Shown here: positions 16,862 to 25,131 of the stretch, one piece after another
How the letters are laid out: the number at the start of each line of letters is the position of its first letter
Position numbering within the stretch: position 1 is the stretch's first letter
Assembly: GCA_030648135.1 (NCBI GenBank)
Contig: JAUSIF010000034.1
Location: 1-43,382, forward strand
Reading direction: 5' to 3'
Source of the DNA: Xanthobacteraceae bacterium
GTDB lineage: Bacteria > Pseudomonadota > Alphaproteobacteria > Rhizobiales > Xanthobacteraceae
Length of the DNA: 43,382 nucleotides
Made by a program: the position numbers and the translations under genes
The notes under the pieces: generated by a model
What the model was told of the DNA's origin: nothing
Seen by the model: the letters and a program-made list of their open reading frames with translations, nothing else
Databases searched by the model: none

Positions 16862-16875
16862 TTGACCTGTATCAA
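16862..16875 (-). promoter_or_regulatory. FNR/FixK-type box upstream of the small membrane protein
   Basis: TTGATACAGGTCAA (minus strand) matches the TTGA-N6-TCAA palindrome bound by FNR/FixK/Dnr-family regulators. It is centred about 57 bases before the ATG at 16812. If it works as a class II site centred at -41.5, the transcript would start near 16827, and CAGATT (16839-16834) would be the -10 element, just ahead of a good Shine-Dalgarno. This geometry suggests oxygen- or nitric-oxide-responsive expression of 16812 and the deacetylase. Binding is inferred from the motif only. Confidence 0.5.
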
Positions 16876-16986
16876 TTTGGAAGCATACCGGTGGACGGAG
16901 CTTTCATTGTGCGCTGTCGATGTCCGGTCAGATCAGAAGCGTACATGACGCAAACGATCAAAATCAGGTTGAGTAAAAAACAGCCA

Positions 16987-18060
16987 CTAGCTCCGGTAGC
17001 GTTTCACCGCCTCCCTAATGGTGACAAATCCACCTGCGATTCCGCGCGGAAAAGCAAAGACGACGAGGATAAGCAGCAGGCCGAACATCGCGTAGCGCCC
17101 AACGGTCCACTGCGATGCAATCTCTTCCAGACCCACGAATGCAAACGCTCCCATAACTGGCCCAAGGAAGTGCCGCGTGCCGCCCAGCACGGTGGCAAGA
17201 ACCAATTGCATGGAGAAAATCCAATGCAGTTGTTCAGGCGTAATTTGCCGAACCAACTGGCCGTACAGTCCCCCGGCGAGACCCGTGAAGAAGCCGGAGA
17301 TAATGAACGCGGACCACCGGTACTGCCACACCGGAATGCCAATGAAGGCAGCGCGCGTCTCATTGTCCCTAATCGCCCTGAGGGCTTGCCCGAACGGTGA
17401 TTGGCTGATCCTCCATAAGACGAGCACGGTCGCGATGAACGCGGCAACAATCACGTAATAGAACGCGGCAACGAAGTCGGCGGGGCCATAATTGACACCA
17501 AGAATGGTGAGGCGAGGAATATACATTGCGCCTTCTCCGAGGAGATACAGCGCCCATCCAAGCCCGCCGAATAACCGGAACACCGCTCCGTTGATGACTA
17601 GGGAATACACCACCATGGAAAATACGAGCGTAAGGATGGCGAAAAATATCTTCGTGGTGCGGACGCTAAAGAATCCAATCACGGCGGCAAAGACGGTCGA
17701 GGCGAGCACGCCGGACGCCAAATATGGTTCGAAGGATTCGACGGGGGAAAACCGGACCAGAAATGCGCCGGTATATGCCGCTACGCCGAAATAAGTGGCA
17801 TGGCCGAGCGAGAACGATCCGGCAGTTCCGTAGAGGAGGTTCAAGCCCAGACATGCGATGGAAAATACCAGCATGTGGGACAGAATGATGAGCGGATAGG
17901 CGGCGAGGACCGACGGCATGAGCATGAGCACGAAGCCCGCAGCTCCGGCGAAAAGGAGCATACGAACCCGCCCGACGCGCCATGCGCCTGTATCTTGCGC
18001 CCTGTACTCGTCTTGACCCGCGAACGGCCTGACTGAGTCAGGCTCTGATTCATATGCCAT
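16987..18060 (-). CDS. orphan LivM-type ABC transporter permease
   Basis: A 357-residue LivM-family inner-membrane permease. It has a ~35-residue hydrophilic N-terminal extension, then ACLGLNLLYGTAGSFSLGHA, FFAILTLVFSMVVYSL, RAIRDNETRAAFIG (the ATPase-contact loop) and ATVLGGTRHFLGPVMGAF. The gene is intact, but no LivH, LivG, LivF or binding protein lies next to it, so it must borrow partners or be a remnant of a lost operon. Two 60-base lines counted by hand give 52% and 57% GC against about 65% in the first Liv operon, suggesting a different origin. It lies 202 bases downstream of the GMC oxidoreductase gene on the same strand. Confidence 0.88.
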   Translation of the reverse strand: MAYESEPDSVRPFAGQDEYRAQDTGAWRVGRVRMLLFAGAAGFVLMLMPSVLAAYPLIILSHMLVFSIACLGLNLLYGTAGSFSLGHATYFGVAAYTGAFLVRFSPVESFEPYLASGVLASTVFAAVIGFFSVRTTKIFFAILTLVFSMVVYSLVINGAVFRLFGGLGWALYLLGEGAMYIPRLTILGVNYGPADFVAAFYYVIVAAFIATVLVLWRISQSPFGQALRAIRDNETRAAFIGIPVWQYRWSAFIISGFFTGLAGGLYGQLVRQITPEQLHWIFSMQLVLATVLGGTRHFLGPVMGAFAFVGLEEIASQWTVGRYAMFGLLLILVVFAFPRGIAGGFVTIREAVKRYRS

Positions 18061-18262
18061 TTCTGCTGGATCTCATGGCGAGCACGGATTGAACTGACCG
18101 GCCAAATCCTCAGGCCAGACGCTGCCTATCATCTTCCAAAAAGAGCCATAAGACGAGACTGAATATCCGCCCTTGGGTCAGCTGCGCTTCACGGAGCGAG
18201 AGTTACGGTATCTTTTTTTCCGGAAACCCTCAGCTGACGGACAATCCGCCCCGCAAGAAAAT

Positions 18263-19909
18263 TCACGTATTCGCGTCTTCGCGAACCATGGCAGCACCCT
18301 TCTCCGCGATCATTATCGTCGGCGAATTGGTGTTGCCCGAGACAATGGTCGGCATCACCGAGGCGTCGATTACCCGCAGGCGATCGATACCGATGACACG
18401 CAGCCGCTCGTCGACGACCGCCATCGGGTCGCTCGCGAGCCCCATCTTGGCGGTGCCGACGGGATGGAAAATTGTGGTGCCGATCTCGCCGGCGGCCTTG
18501 ACCAGCGCCGCCTCGTCCGTGTCGGGGAAGGCATTTCCCGGCAGATGCTCTTGCGGGTGAAACGGCTGCAATGTCGGCTGGCGGACGATCCGGCGCGTGA
18601 TCCGGATTGAATCCGCCGCCACCCTACGATCCTCATCAGTCGAGAGATAGTTCAGCTTGATGACCGGCTTATCGCTCGGATCGGTGGAGCGCAGGCGCAC
18701 GTAGCCGCGGCTCGTTGGCTGCAAATTGCAGACACTCGCGGTGAAGGCCGGGAAGGAGTGCAGCGGCTCACCGAATTTCTCGAGCGAGAGCGGTTGGATA
18801 TGGAATTGGATGTTGGCGCGCTCCCTCTTCGGATCGGACTTAGTGAAAATGCCGAGCTGTGAGGGCGCCATGGTCAGAGGCCCCCTGCGAAAGAGAGCGT
18901 ATTGAATGCCCATGCCGGCGCGTTCGAGGATGCGCCGGTAGCTTTCGTTGAGGGTCTTCACGCCCGACACCTTATAGATGAGACGCAGCTGCACATGGTC
19001 CTGCAGGTTCTCGCCCACGCCCGGTTTGTCCAGCACGACGGGGATGCCAAAGTTTTTTAGCTGCACAGCCGGACCGATTCCCGAGAGAAGAAGAATTTGG
19101 GTCGAGCCGATCGATCCGCCGGCGAGGATAACCTCGCCGCGACAGCGAGCCACCTTGGTTGCGTCATGCTGCCGGTAGCGCACGCCGACGGCGCGTCTTC
19201 CCTCGAACATAATGCCTTCGACCAGACAATGGGTCTCCAACTGCAAGTTCTGCCGGCCGAGCACCGGCTTTAAAAAGCCGCGCGCGGCCGACCAACGCCG
19301 GCCGCGCTTCTGGTTGACGTGGAAATAGCAGGATCCCTCATTATCGCCGGTATTGAAATCGGAAATCGGCGCAATACCGGCTTCGGCCGCCGCCTCGCGG
19401 AAGCGGTCTAGCAATTCCCAGCGCACCCGCGGCGGTTCGATCCGCCATTCGCCGCCGACAGAATGATAGGCACTCGGTCCGAGAAAATGGTCTTCATGCT
19501 TCTTGAAAGCCGTGAGCACGTCATCCCAGCCCCAGCCGCGTAGACCGAGCTGGCGCCAGTGGTCATAGTCGGCCGCCTGCCCGCGCATACAGATCATGGC
19601 ATTGATGGTGGAGGAACCACCGATCACCTTGCCGCGCGGATAGGAAAGGCTGCGGCCGTTCAGACCTTCCTCGGGCTCGGTGCGGAAGCACCAGTCGGCG
19701 CGCGGATTGCCGATGGCGAAGAGATAGCCGACGGGAACGTGGAACCAGATCCAGTTGTCGCGTCCGCCGGCCTCGAGCAGCAGCACACGAGTGTTCGGAT
19801 CGGCGGATAGACGGTTTGCGAGCACGCAACCGGCCGATCCGGCTCCGACGATGACGTAGTCGAATTCGTCAGGGCTTTTCGGCTCAAGTTTTTTTTGAGT
19901 CATCGACAT
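18263..19909 (-). CDS. GMC-family FAD-dependent alcohol/choline dehydrogenase-like oxidoreductase
   Basis: A 548-residue flavoprotein of the glucose-methanol-choline family, oxidising an alcohol to an aldehyde. The FAD-binding motif VIVGAGSAGCVLANRL is near residue 20, LLLEAGG follows, then GKVIGGSSTINAM (GMC signature 1), GSIGSTQILLLSGIGP (signature 2) and, at the C-terminus, FHPVGTAKMG with the catalytic His and SGNTNSPTIMIAEKGA with the second catalytic residue (Asn). There is no signal peptide. Choline dehydrogenase-like enzymes dominate this subgroup, but substrate use is broad and cannot be fixed. Divergent from the binding-protein gene at 20266 across a 356-base interval. Confidence 0.92.
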   Translation of the reverse strand: MSMTQKKLEPKSPDEFDYVIVGAGSAGCVLANRLSADPNTRVLLLEAGGRDNWIWFHVPVGYLFAIGNPRADWCFRTEPEEGLNGRSLSYPRGKVIGGSSTINAMICMRGQAADYDHWRQLGLRGWGWDDVLTAFKKHEDHFLGPSAYHSVGGEWRIEPPRVRWELLDRFREAAAEAGIAPISDFNTGDNEGSCYFHVNQKRGRRWSAARGFLKPVLGRQNLQLETHCLVEGIMFEGRRAVGVRYRQHDATKVARCRGEVILAGGSIGSTQILLLSGIGPAVQLKNFGIPVVLDKPGVGENLQDHVQLRLIYKVSGVKTLNESYRRILERAGMGIQYALFRRGPLTMAPSQLGIFTKSDPKRERANIQFHIQPLSLEKFGEPLHSFPAFTASVCNLQPTSRGYVRLRSTDPSDKPVIKLNYLSTDEDRRVAADSIRITRRIVRQPTLQPFHPQEHLPGNAFPDTDEAALVKAAGEIGTTIFHPVGTAKMGLASDPMAVVDERLRVIGIDRLRVIDASVMPTIVSGNTNSPTIMIAEKGAAMVREDANT

Positions 19910-20265
19910 GATGGTAGCTGCTTAAGATCGGTTGATCACCTTTCGTTGCGAGGATTGCTTAGAGCGCACTTGCAGCGCAATGGCATGATATTCCGTTCGC
20001 TCCGCACCACTTGCGGTAGCATGAGGGCAAGTGATGGAATGACGATATTGGTCTGATAAACATGACAAAATCAGCTGTAGAGCCTCGCTCTGCTCGCAAG
20101 GCGGTCCGAACGATCACAATGCTTTTGCTGTCCATCATCACCAGACTAGCCCACCAACGGCTTATAGGCATAGACTATCTCGATGAGTTCAAGAACAAGC
20201 TTCAAAATCGAGCTCTGAATCAAACCACTCTTTCCACGCCTCACACACTGTAGGGGAGGAATTTC
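19910..20265. promoter_or_regulatory. divergent intergenic region between GMC gene and the second Liv locus
   Basis: This 356-base interval separates two divergent genes and should contain both promoters. It is clearly more A+T-rich than the coding sequence around it. A strong Shine-Dalgarno AGGGGAGGAA (20250-20259) precedes the ATG at 20266. A 63-codon frame at 20062-20253 has no recognisable content and I do not call it. No operator could be identified with confidence. Confidence 0.45.
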
Positions 20266-21648
20266 ATGGAAAACCAGGTTTCACGCAGGAACTTTCTGAA
20301 CCGGCTGGGCGTCACGGTGGGCGCTGCCGCTGCCGCGACCGCGGTGCCGGCCACCTATTTCGCCGGACCGCGGCCAGCGCATGCGGCTATCAAGGTCAAG
20401 GGAAACATCCCAGACAAGCCGTTCAAGACCGGCCACATCACGTTCCTGACCGGCCCCGCCAATCTTCTGGGCGAGCCCGGCCGGAAAGGGCATCTGCTGG
20501 CAGCCGAGGAGATCAACGCCGAAGGCGGGTTCCTTGGCAAGCGGAAGATCGAAACCATTGTCGCCGACGAGGCCGCAGGTACCGACGCCAACGTCAAGGA
20601 GCTTCGCCGCATGAAGCTCTCCGAGAAGATCGACCTGTTCACCGGCGTCATCTCCAGCGGCAACACGCCGGCCCTCGGCCCGGTCGCCGAGGAACTCGGG
20701 GTGCTGACGATGTTCAACGACGGCTGCACCGACTTCCTGTTCGATAAGGCGGTGCCCAAGCCGAAATACGTCTTCCGGGTAACCAACATCCAGTCGGCGG
20801 ACGGCGTCACTTCAGCGGTCGGAGCGGCGAAGGCCTGGCCTCAAGCAAAGAAGGTCGGCTCCATCCAGCCGGACTACAGCTACGGCCGCAACGTGCATGA
20901 GCATTTCATGCTGGCGTTCCAGAAGCTGGTTCCCGGCGCTGCGTCCGTCTCCGAGGCGTGGCCGAAGCTCGGCACCACCGACTTCACCCCGCACATCACC
21001 AAGCTCTTGTCCGACAAGCCGGACGCCCTGATCTGCGGCCTGTGGGGCGGCGACTACGTGGCGTTCTACAAGCAGGCCCTGCGCTACGGCCTGTTCGATA
21101 AGATGAAAGTCGCCACCACGCTGGCCTTCGGCGGACAGCCGCACGCCATCGGTAAGGATCACCCCGAGGGCGTTCTGGCCGGTGCACACGCCAACTACTT
21201 CTTCACGCATCCGGCCAAAGGGCGCTGGCCGATCAACGACTCGTTCGTCGAGCGTTACTACAAGCGCTGGAACGAATATCCGAGCTTCGAGTCGGACGGC
21301 GCTTATGTGTCGCTTTACCTGCTCAAGGCCGCCATCGAGAAAGCCAACCTGCTTGTCGGCGGCTGGCCGGAGGACGACGTCATCATCAGCCTGCTTGAAG
21401 GCATGGGGATGGATACGCCGGCCGGTTATCTCTACATCCGGCCCGACAACCACCAGGGCTACAAGGACACCGTGATCGGGATGACCAAGAACGATCCCAA
21501 GTACGACTTCCCCATTTGGGATCCGAAGTCGATCATCACGATTCCGATCCGCGACATCACGGCGCCGCCCAATTGGCCGAAGCCCGGCACGTCGCATAAC
21601 GAGTCGACGGCAGCGGCCAACTGGCTCAAGACCACCTGGCTGACCTGA
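20266..21648 (+). CDS. Tat-exported Liv-type ABC substrate-binding protein (system 2)
   Basis: A 460-residue periplasmic binding protein of the HAAT class, first gene of the unusual locus 20266-31967. The N-terminus SRRNFLNRLGV (residues 6-16) is a twin-arginine motif followed by an Ala-rich core and cleavage near PAHA|AIK, so it is exported folded by Tat, unlike the Sec-exported binding protein of system 1. FKTGHITFLTGPANLLGEPG, INAEGGFLGKRKIETIVADEA and SGNTPALGPVAEELGVLTMF show the type I fold. Tat export can indicate a cofactor or metal acquired in the cytoplasm, or just fold kinetics. The Shine-Dalgarno AGGGGAGG is strong. A T-tailed hairpin follows the stop. Confidence 0.92.
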   Translation: MENQVSRRNFLNRLGVTVGAAAAATAVPATYFAGPRPAHAAIKVKGNIPDKPFKTGHITFLTGPANLLGEPGRKGHLLAAEEINAEGGFLGKRKIETIVADEAAGTDANVKELRRMKLSEKIDLFTGVISSGNTPALGPVAEELGVLTMFNDGCTDFLFDKAVPKPKYVFRVTNIQSADGVTSAVGAAKAWPQAKKVGSIQPDYSYGRNVHEHFMLAFQKLVPGAASVSEAWPKLGTTDFTPHITKLLSDKPDALICGLWGGDYVAFYKQALRYGLFDKMKVATTLAFGGQPHAIGKDHPEGVLAGAHANYFFTHPAKGRWPINDSFVERYYKRWNEYPSFESDGAYVSLYLLKAAIEKANLLVGGWPEDDVIISLLEGMGMDTPAGYLYIRPDNHQGYKDTVIGMTKNDPKYDFPIWDPKSIITIPIRDITAPPNWPKPGTSHNESTAAANWLKTTWLT

Positions 21649-21667
21649 GTGCAACCCTGATCGGACG

Positions 21668-21706
21668 GGGAGCGGTCGTGTTTCACCGACACGGCCGCTC
21701 CCTTTT
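21668..21706 (+). terminator. T-tailed hairpin after substrate-binding gene 2
   Basis: Arms GGGAGCGGTCGTGT (21668-21681) and ACACGGCCGCTCCC (21689-21702) pair over 14 bases with one G-T wobble around a 7-base loop, followed by TTTT. This is a good candidate for a Rho-independent (probably leaky) terminator. It lies inside the apparent operon, directly after the binding-protein gene, so it would lower expression of the 797-residue protein and the permeases relative to the receptor. Confidence 0.72.
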
Positions 21707-21730
21707 CCGGGTTGAAGGAAGATTCTTACG

Positions 21731-24124
21731 ATGCATCGGGGCTTTGATGGGCCGGCCGTGCGGCGGATGCGTCACGGCCGCCTTGCTTCCCGCGATCCCA
21801 TCCGGCGCGGGGTCGTAAAGCGCGTCGCCGGTGTAGCCATGACTGCTGGCCTACTTGTCGCCGGCGGCCAAAGCGGCGCCGGTCATTCGGTCGGCCACTA
21901 TCCCTCCTATTACCCCGATGAGATCCGCATCGACGCCGTCGATCCGGCGGCGGCCGCCAAGGGTCTCGGCGACGAAACGCTGCATGCGTACGTCAGCGGG
22001 ACGCCGGCCTTCGCGGGGCCCGTGCCGGGGCACGTGAAGTCGGTGAGGTCGCTGGGATCATTTCTGGTCCTCTCCTTTAATACGGCCTCCGCACGCTTCG
22101 CGTCCGCCGACGGCCGTTGCACCGCCGCCCGCGGCATCCTGGCGGCGCTCAGCGAGGAAAAAGCGGCCGGCTTCATCTTCCACCCCTATCCAGTGACGCC
22201 TTATCACGCCGACTACCTGCATCATCTGGACCGCATCGATGCGGTCACGGCCGTCATCGGCGGTGGATCCACGCCGGCATCGTCCCTGAAGGTCGGCGCC
22301 AAAGGCGGGCTCGCGGAGGCGATGGTCAAGGCGCGATGGGGGCTCGCGGCCGATGGCGCGGATGCCGTCCTCGAGGAGGTGCCGGTGGACGAGCTGATTG
22401 CCGCCGCCGGCGTGCGGTTCGACGGTTGGTCGGGGCCGCCCTGGGCGAAGGAAGGTTGGTTCCAGGCGCATCAGCTGCTGGCACCGGGCCTCGACGCCGC
22501 ATCGCGGCGGGCAGTGGACGAAGACTATGCGCGCCTGATCCACGGCGAAACCGTCGGCCTGACGGAGCGGGTGAATCTGGAGCGGCGCCTGGTGGAGGCA
22601 CTTAACAATGGCTGCCAGCGCACGGTCGTGGGTTACGCGCCGAAGGAAGAAAACGTCAACGAGGCGTACCCGGCGGGAATCGAGAACGTCGCCTATGATT
22701 CACTCAGCGGCCTCAACAGCCCCGTCTTCTTCCGCACCGTGAAGCTCAAGGACTATCCGTGGAACGGCAAGCTGCACCTTGGGGTGCGCGAGCGCTCCGA
22801 CGCGGCCTGGAATCCGGTGGCCGGATTCACTGACGTGATGGGAAGGCTGATCTGGTCGGCCATCGGCGATCCCGCCATGATTCAGTTTCCGTTCAACGCG
22901 AGCTGGATGCCCAACCGCCTGCAATCGGTCGTCACCAAGGTGGAAGGTCAGTCCGGTGGCATCAGAGTGCCGGCCGACGCGGTCCGCCCGCAGTCGGGAA
23001 CGGGGGCGCTGCAACGCGTGGACGCCAGGACGTTTGCCTCGGCGAAGGTGACCTATGAAGTTCTTGCCTCGCCTTTCGAGGACGGCACCGAGATGGGGGT
23101 GGCGGACCTGATCTATCCGTTCGTTTTCGCCTATCGCTGGGGCGCCAAGACGGATACCGGCGACAATACCAGCGAGCCACGCCTGGCGGCGACGTTGGCC
23201 TCCATGCAGGAGCGCCTGGCCGGGCTCAAGTTCGTGCGCATGGAAAGGACGACCCATGCCATCGCCGAGGGCATGAATATTGTTCAGAAAACGCCCGTGC
23301 TGGAGGTCTATCTCAGGAACGTCCCCGGGGACGAGCAGCAGATGGCTGCCCTGGCGCCACCGTGGAGCACGGTGCCCTGGCATCTACTGGCGCTGATGGA
23401 AGAAGCGGTGATCCGGGGATATGCGGCCTTTTCGGAGGAAGAATCCAAGAGGCGGCGGGTCCCTTGGCTGGATCTCGTTCGCGATCCGGCGCTCAGAGCG
23501 AAATTGCAGGACCTGATCGTGCAGTTCGAGCGGGAGCGCTATCGCCCCGAGACGCTGAAAGACCTCGTCACCGCCGACGAGGCGCAGGCGCGCTGGCGGT
23601 CGCTCGGAGCCTTCGCCGAAAAGAACGGCCATTTCCTGGTCGCCAACGGCCCCTATCGGCTGAAGGAATGGACGCCCGACTCGGTCGTGCTGCAGGCCGT
23701 CCGCGAAGCCACTTATCCGTTGGGATTCGGCACTTTCGACCGCTTCGTCAACCCGCCGAGGGCGGTAATCGAAGCGGTGACGCAGGACTCCGGCGAGATC
23801 GCGGTGCGCGCCAGCGCTGAAATGATTTTGAAGATGGGGCGCAAATACCAGGCTGTGAAGGAACCGCTCTTGCGAAAGACAATGCGGGGGACCCTTGGGC
23901 TGCTCGTCGTTTCCCGCTATCTCCTGATCGGTCCCGACGGCACGGTTCTCAACGTCGACAAGATGCAGTGGAGGGAGGACGGGCGCTTCACAATCAATCT
24001 TCCGGAGCGCCTGCCGCCGGGCCCTTACACGATAATCCTAGCCATTTTCCTCGACGGAAATTCCATGTTGCCGTCGGCCAAGATGTTGCGCTTCCGCGTC
24101 GGCGGGGCGGCTTCTCCGGGCTAG
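21731..24124 (+). CDS. large exported two-domain protein of unknown family (fused form)
   Basis: A 797-residue protein I cannot name. After a basic start and a hydrophobic segment (33-46), which look like a signal peptide, domain A (about 51-400) carries YPSYYP (57-62), HPYPVTPYH (151-159), GWFQAHQLL, NLERRLVEALNNGC, GLNSPVFFRTVKLKDYPWNG and NPVAGFTDVMGRLIWSA. Domain B (about 412-797) carries SPFEDGTEMGVADLIY, FAYRWG, PPWSTVPWH (543-551) and GHFLVANGPYRLKEW (633-647). The last motif and the DGT region recall family-5 solute-binding proteins, but this is only a resemblance. Domain A is homologous to the protein at 27750-28901 and domain B to the C-terminal part of the protein at 29262-31967. 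The gene lies between binding-protein and permease genes, so it is probably a periplasmic partner of the transporter. ATG 21767 is an alternative start. Confidence 0.8.
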   Translation: MHRGFDGPAVRRMRHGRLASRDPIRRGVVKRVAGVAMTAGLLVAGGQSGAGHSVGHYPSYYPDEIRIDAVDPAAAAKGLGDETLHAYVSGTPAFAGPVPGHVKSVRSLGSFLVLSFNTASARFASADGRCTAARGILAALSEEKAAGFIFHPYPVTPYHADYLHHLDRIDAVTAVIGGGSTPASSLKVGAKGGLAEAMVKARWGLAADGADAVLEEVPVDELIAAAGVRFDGWSGPPWAKEGWFQAHQLLAPGLDAASRRAVDEDYARLIHGETVGLTERVNLERRLVEALNNGCQRTVVGYAPKEENVNEAYPAGIENVAYDSLSGLNSPVFFRTVKLKDYPWNGKLHLGVRERSDAAWNPVAGFTDVMGRLIWSAIGDPAMIQFPFNASWMPNRLQSVVTKVEGQSGGIRVPADAVRPQSGTGALQRVDARTFASAKVTYEVLASPFEDGTEMGVADLIYPFVFAYRWGAKTDTGDNTSEPRLAATLASMQERLAGLKFVRMERTTHAIAEGMNIVQKTPVLEVYLRNVPGDEQQMAALAPPWSTVPWHLLALMEEAVIRGYAAFSEEESKRRRVPWLDLVRDPALRAKLQDLIVQFERERYRPETLKDLVTADEAQARWRSLGAFAEKNGHFLVANGPYRLKEWTPDSVVLQAVREATYPLGFGTFDRFVNPPRAVIEAVTQDSGEIAVRASAEMILKMGRKYQAVKEPLLRKTMRGTLGLLVVSRYLLIGPDGTVLNVDKMQWREDGRFTINLPERLPPGPYTIILAIFLDGNSMLPSAKMLRFRVGGAASPG

Positions 24125-24253
24125 TTGGAACATGCTGTCGGCGGCGGCAAAGCATGTGAACTCGCCGCTCATACCTGGGGTGTCCGCGCCGGGCCGTCAG
24201 CTTCTTGCAAGGCAAACCGTGGCGTCCTAGCCTTAACAATCGGCGGGGGGAAA

Positions 24254-25129
24254 ATGGATATCCTAATCATTCAAATCCTGAATTCCATTTTCTACGCCTG
24301 CATCCTGTTCCTCATTGCCGCCGGCCTCAGCCTGATTTACGGGGTCATGCGGATCATCAACCTGGCGCATGGCAGCCTCTATGCGCTAGGCGCCTACGTC
24401 ACGGCCTGGGCCATCGGCACCTTTGCCGCCGGCGCCCCGCTCTGGGTGTCGTTCCTGCTTCTGCCGGCGGGAGCTGTGGTCGTGGCCGCGGTCGGCGCCG
24501 CCATCGAGCCGACGCTGTTGCGGCCGCTTTACAATCGGCCGGAGGAATATCAACTCCTAATCACCTTCGCCCTGCTGCTGATCCTCGAGGACGCGATGCA
24601 CTTCCTGTTCGGGGGTACGCCGCTCACGGCGGGCGCGGTCATAGACAGCATGGGCACCATGCCAATTATGAACCTGCGATATCCCGTCTATAACCTCCTG
24701 GTCATCGCTATCGGCATCGCGGCCGCCGTCTTCCTCTGGGCCTTCATCTACCGCACCAAGTTCGGGGTCATCCTCAGGGCCACGTCGCAGAATATGCGCA
24801 TGGCCTCGGCGCTTGGCTTGAACGTCAAGCGGGTATACGTGCAGGCATTCGCCCTTGGCTGCTTCATGGCCGGCCTCGGAGGCGCGGTTGTCGTACCTGC
24901 TCAGGCCGCCGTGCTCGGCATGGGTATCGAGGCGCTCATTTTGGCATTTGTCGTCGTCGTCATCGGCGGGCTCGGCAGCCTCGAGGGAGCATTGATCGGC
25001 GCGCTGATCGTCAGCTTTGTGCGCACGGCCGGCATCCAGTTCTTTCCCGAAATCGAACTCGCGGTGCTCTACCTGATTGCGGCCGTCGTCCTGCTGGTAA
25101 GGCCGACCGGCTTATCCGGGAGGGCGTGA
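24254..25129 (+). CDS. LivH-type ABC transporter permease (system 2)
   Basis: A 291-residue LivH-family permease: MDILIIQILNSIFYACILFL, then LSLIYGVMRIINLAHGSLYA (the family signature), RATSQNMRMASALG in the ATPase-contact loop, VVVIGGLGSLEGALIGALIV and VLLVRPTGLSGRA at the end. About eight hydrophobic segments. The frame is open from 24125, but ATG 24254 is right: a run of six G (24245-24250) provides the Shine-Dalgarno and the family N-terminus starts here. The 129-base interval before it shows nothing else. It ends four bases into the GTGA that begins the alternative livM start. Confidence 0.92.
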   Translation: MDILIIQILNSIFYACILFLIAAGLSLIYGVMRIINLAHGSLYALGAYVTAWAIGTFAAGAPLWVSFLLLPAGAVVVAAVGAAIEPTLLRPLYNRPEEYQLLITFALLLILEDAMHFLFGGTPLTAGAVIDSMGTMPIMNLRYPVYNLLVIAIGIAAAVFLWAFIYRTKFGVILRATSQNMRMASALGLNVKRVYVQAFALGCFMAGLGGAVVVPAQAAVLGMGIEALILAFVVVVIGGLGSLEGALIGALIVSFVRTAGIQFFPEIELAVLYLIAAVVLLVRPTGLSGRA

Positions 25130-25131
25130 CG

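Noticed and set aside
15352..17400. 682-codon plus-strand open frame
   Set aside because: It spans three minus-strand genes with clear family motifs or signal peptides (deacetylase, small membrane protein, LivM); its translation is Arg/Gly/Asp/His-rich without domains, as expected for an antisense frame in GC-rich DNA.
20062..20253. 63-codon frame upstream of the Tat-exported binding protein
   Set aside because: No Shine-Dalgarno, no recognisable sequence and A+T-rich promoter-like composition; more likely a regulatory region.
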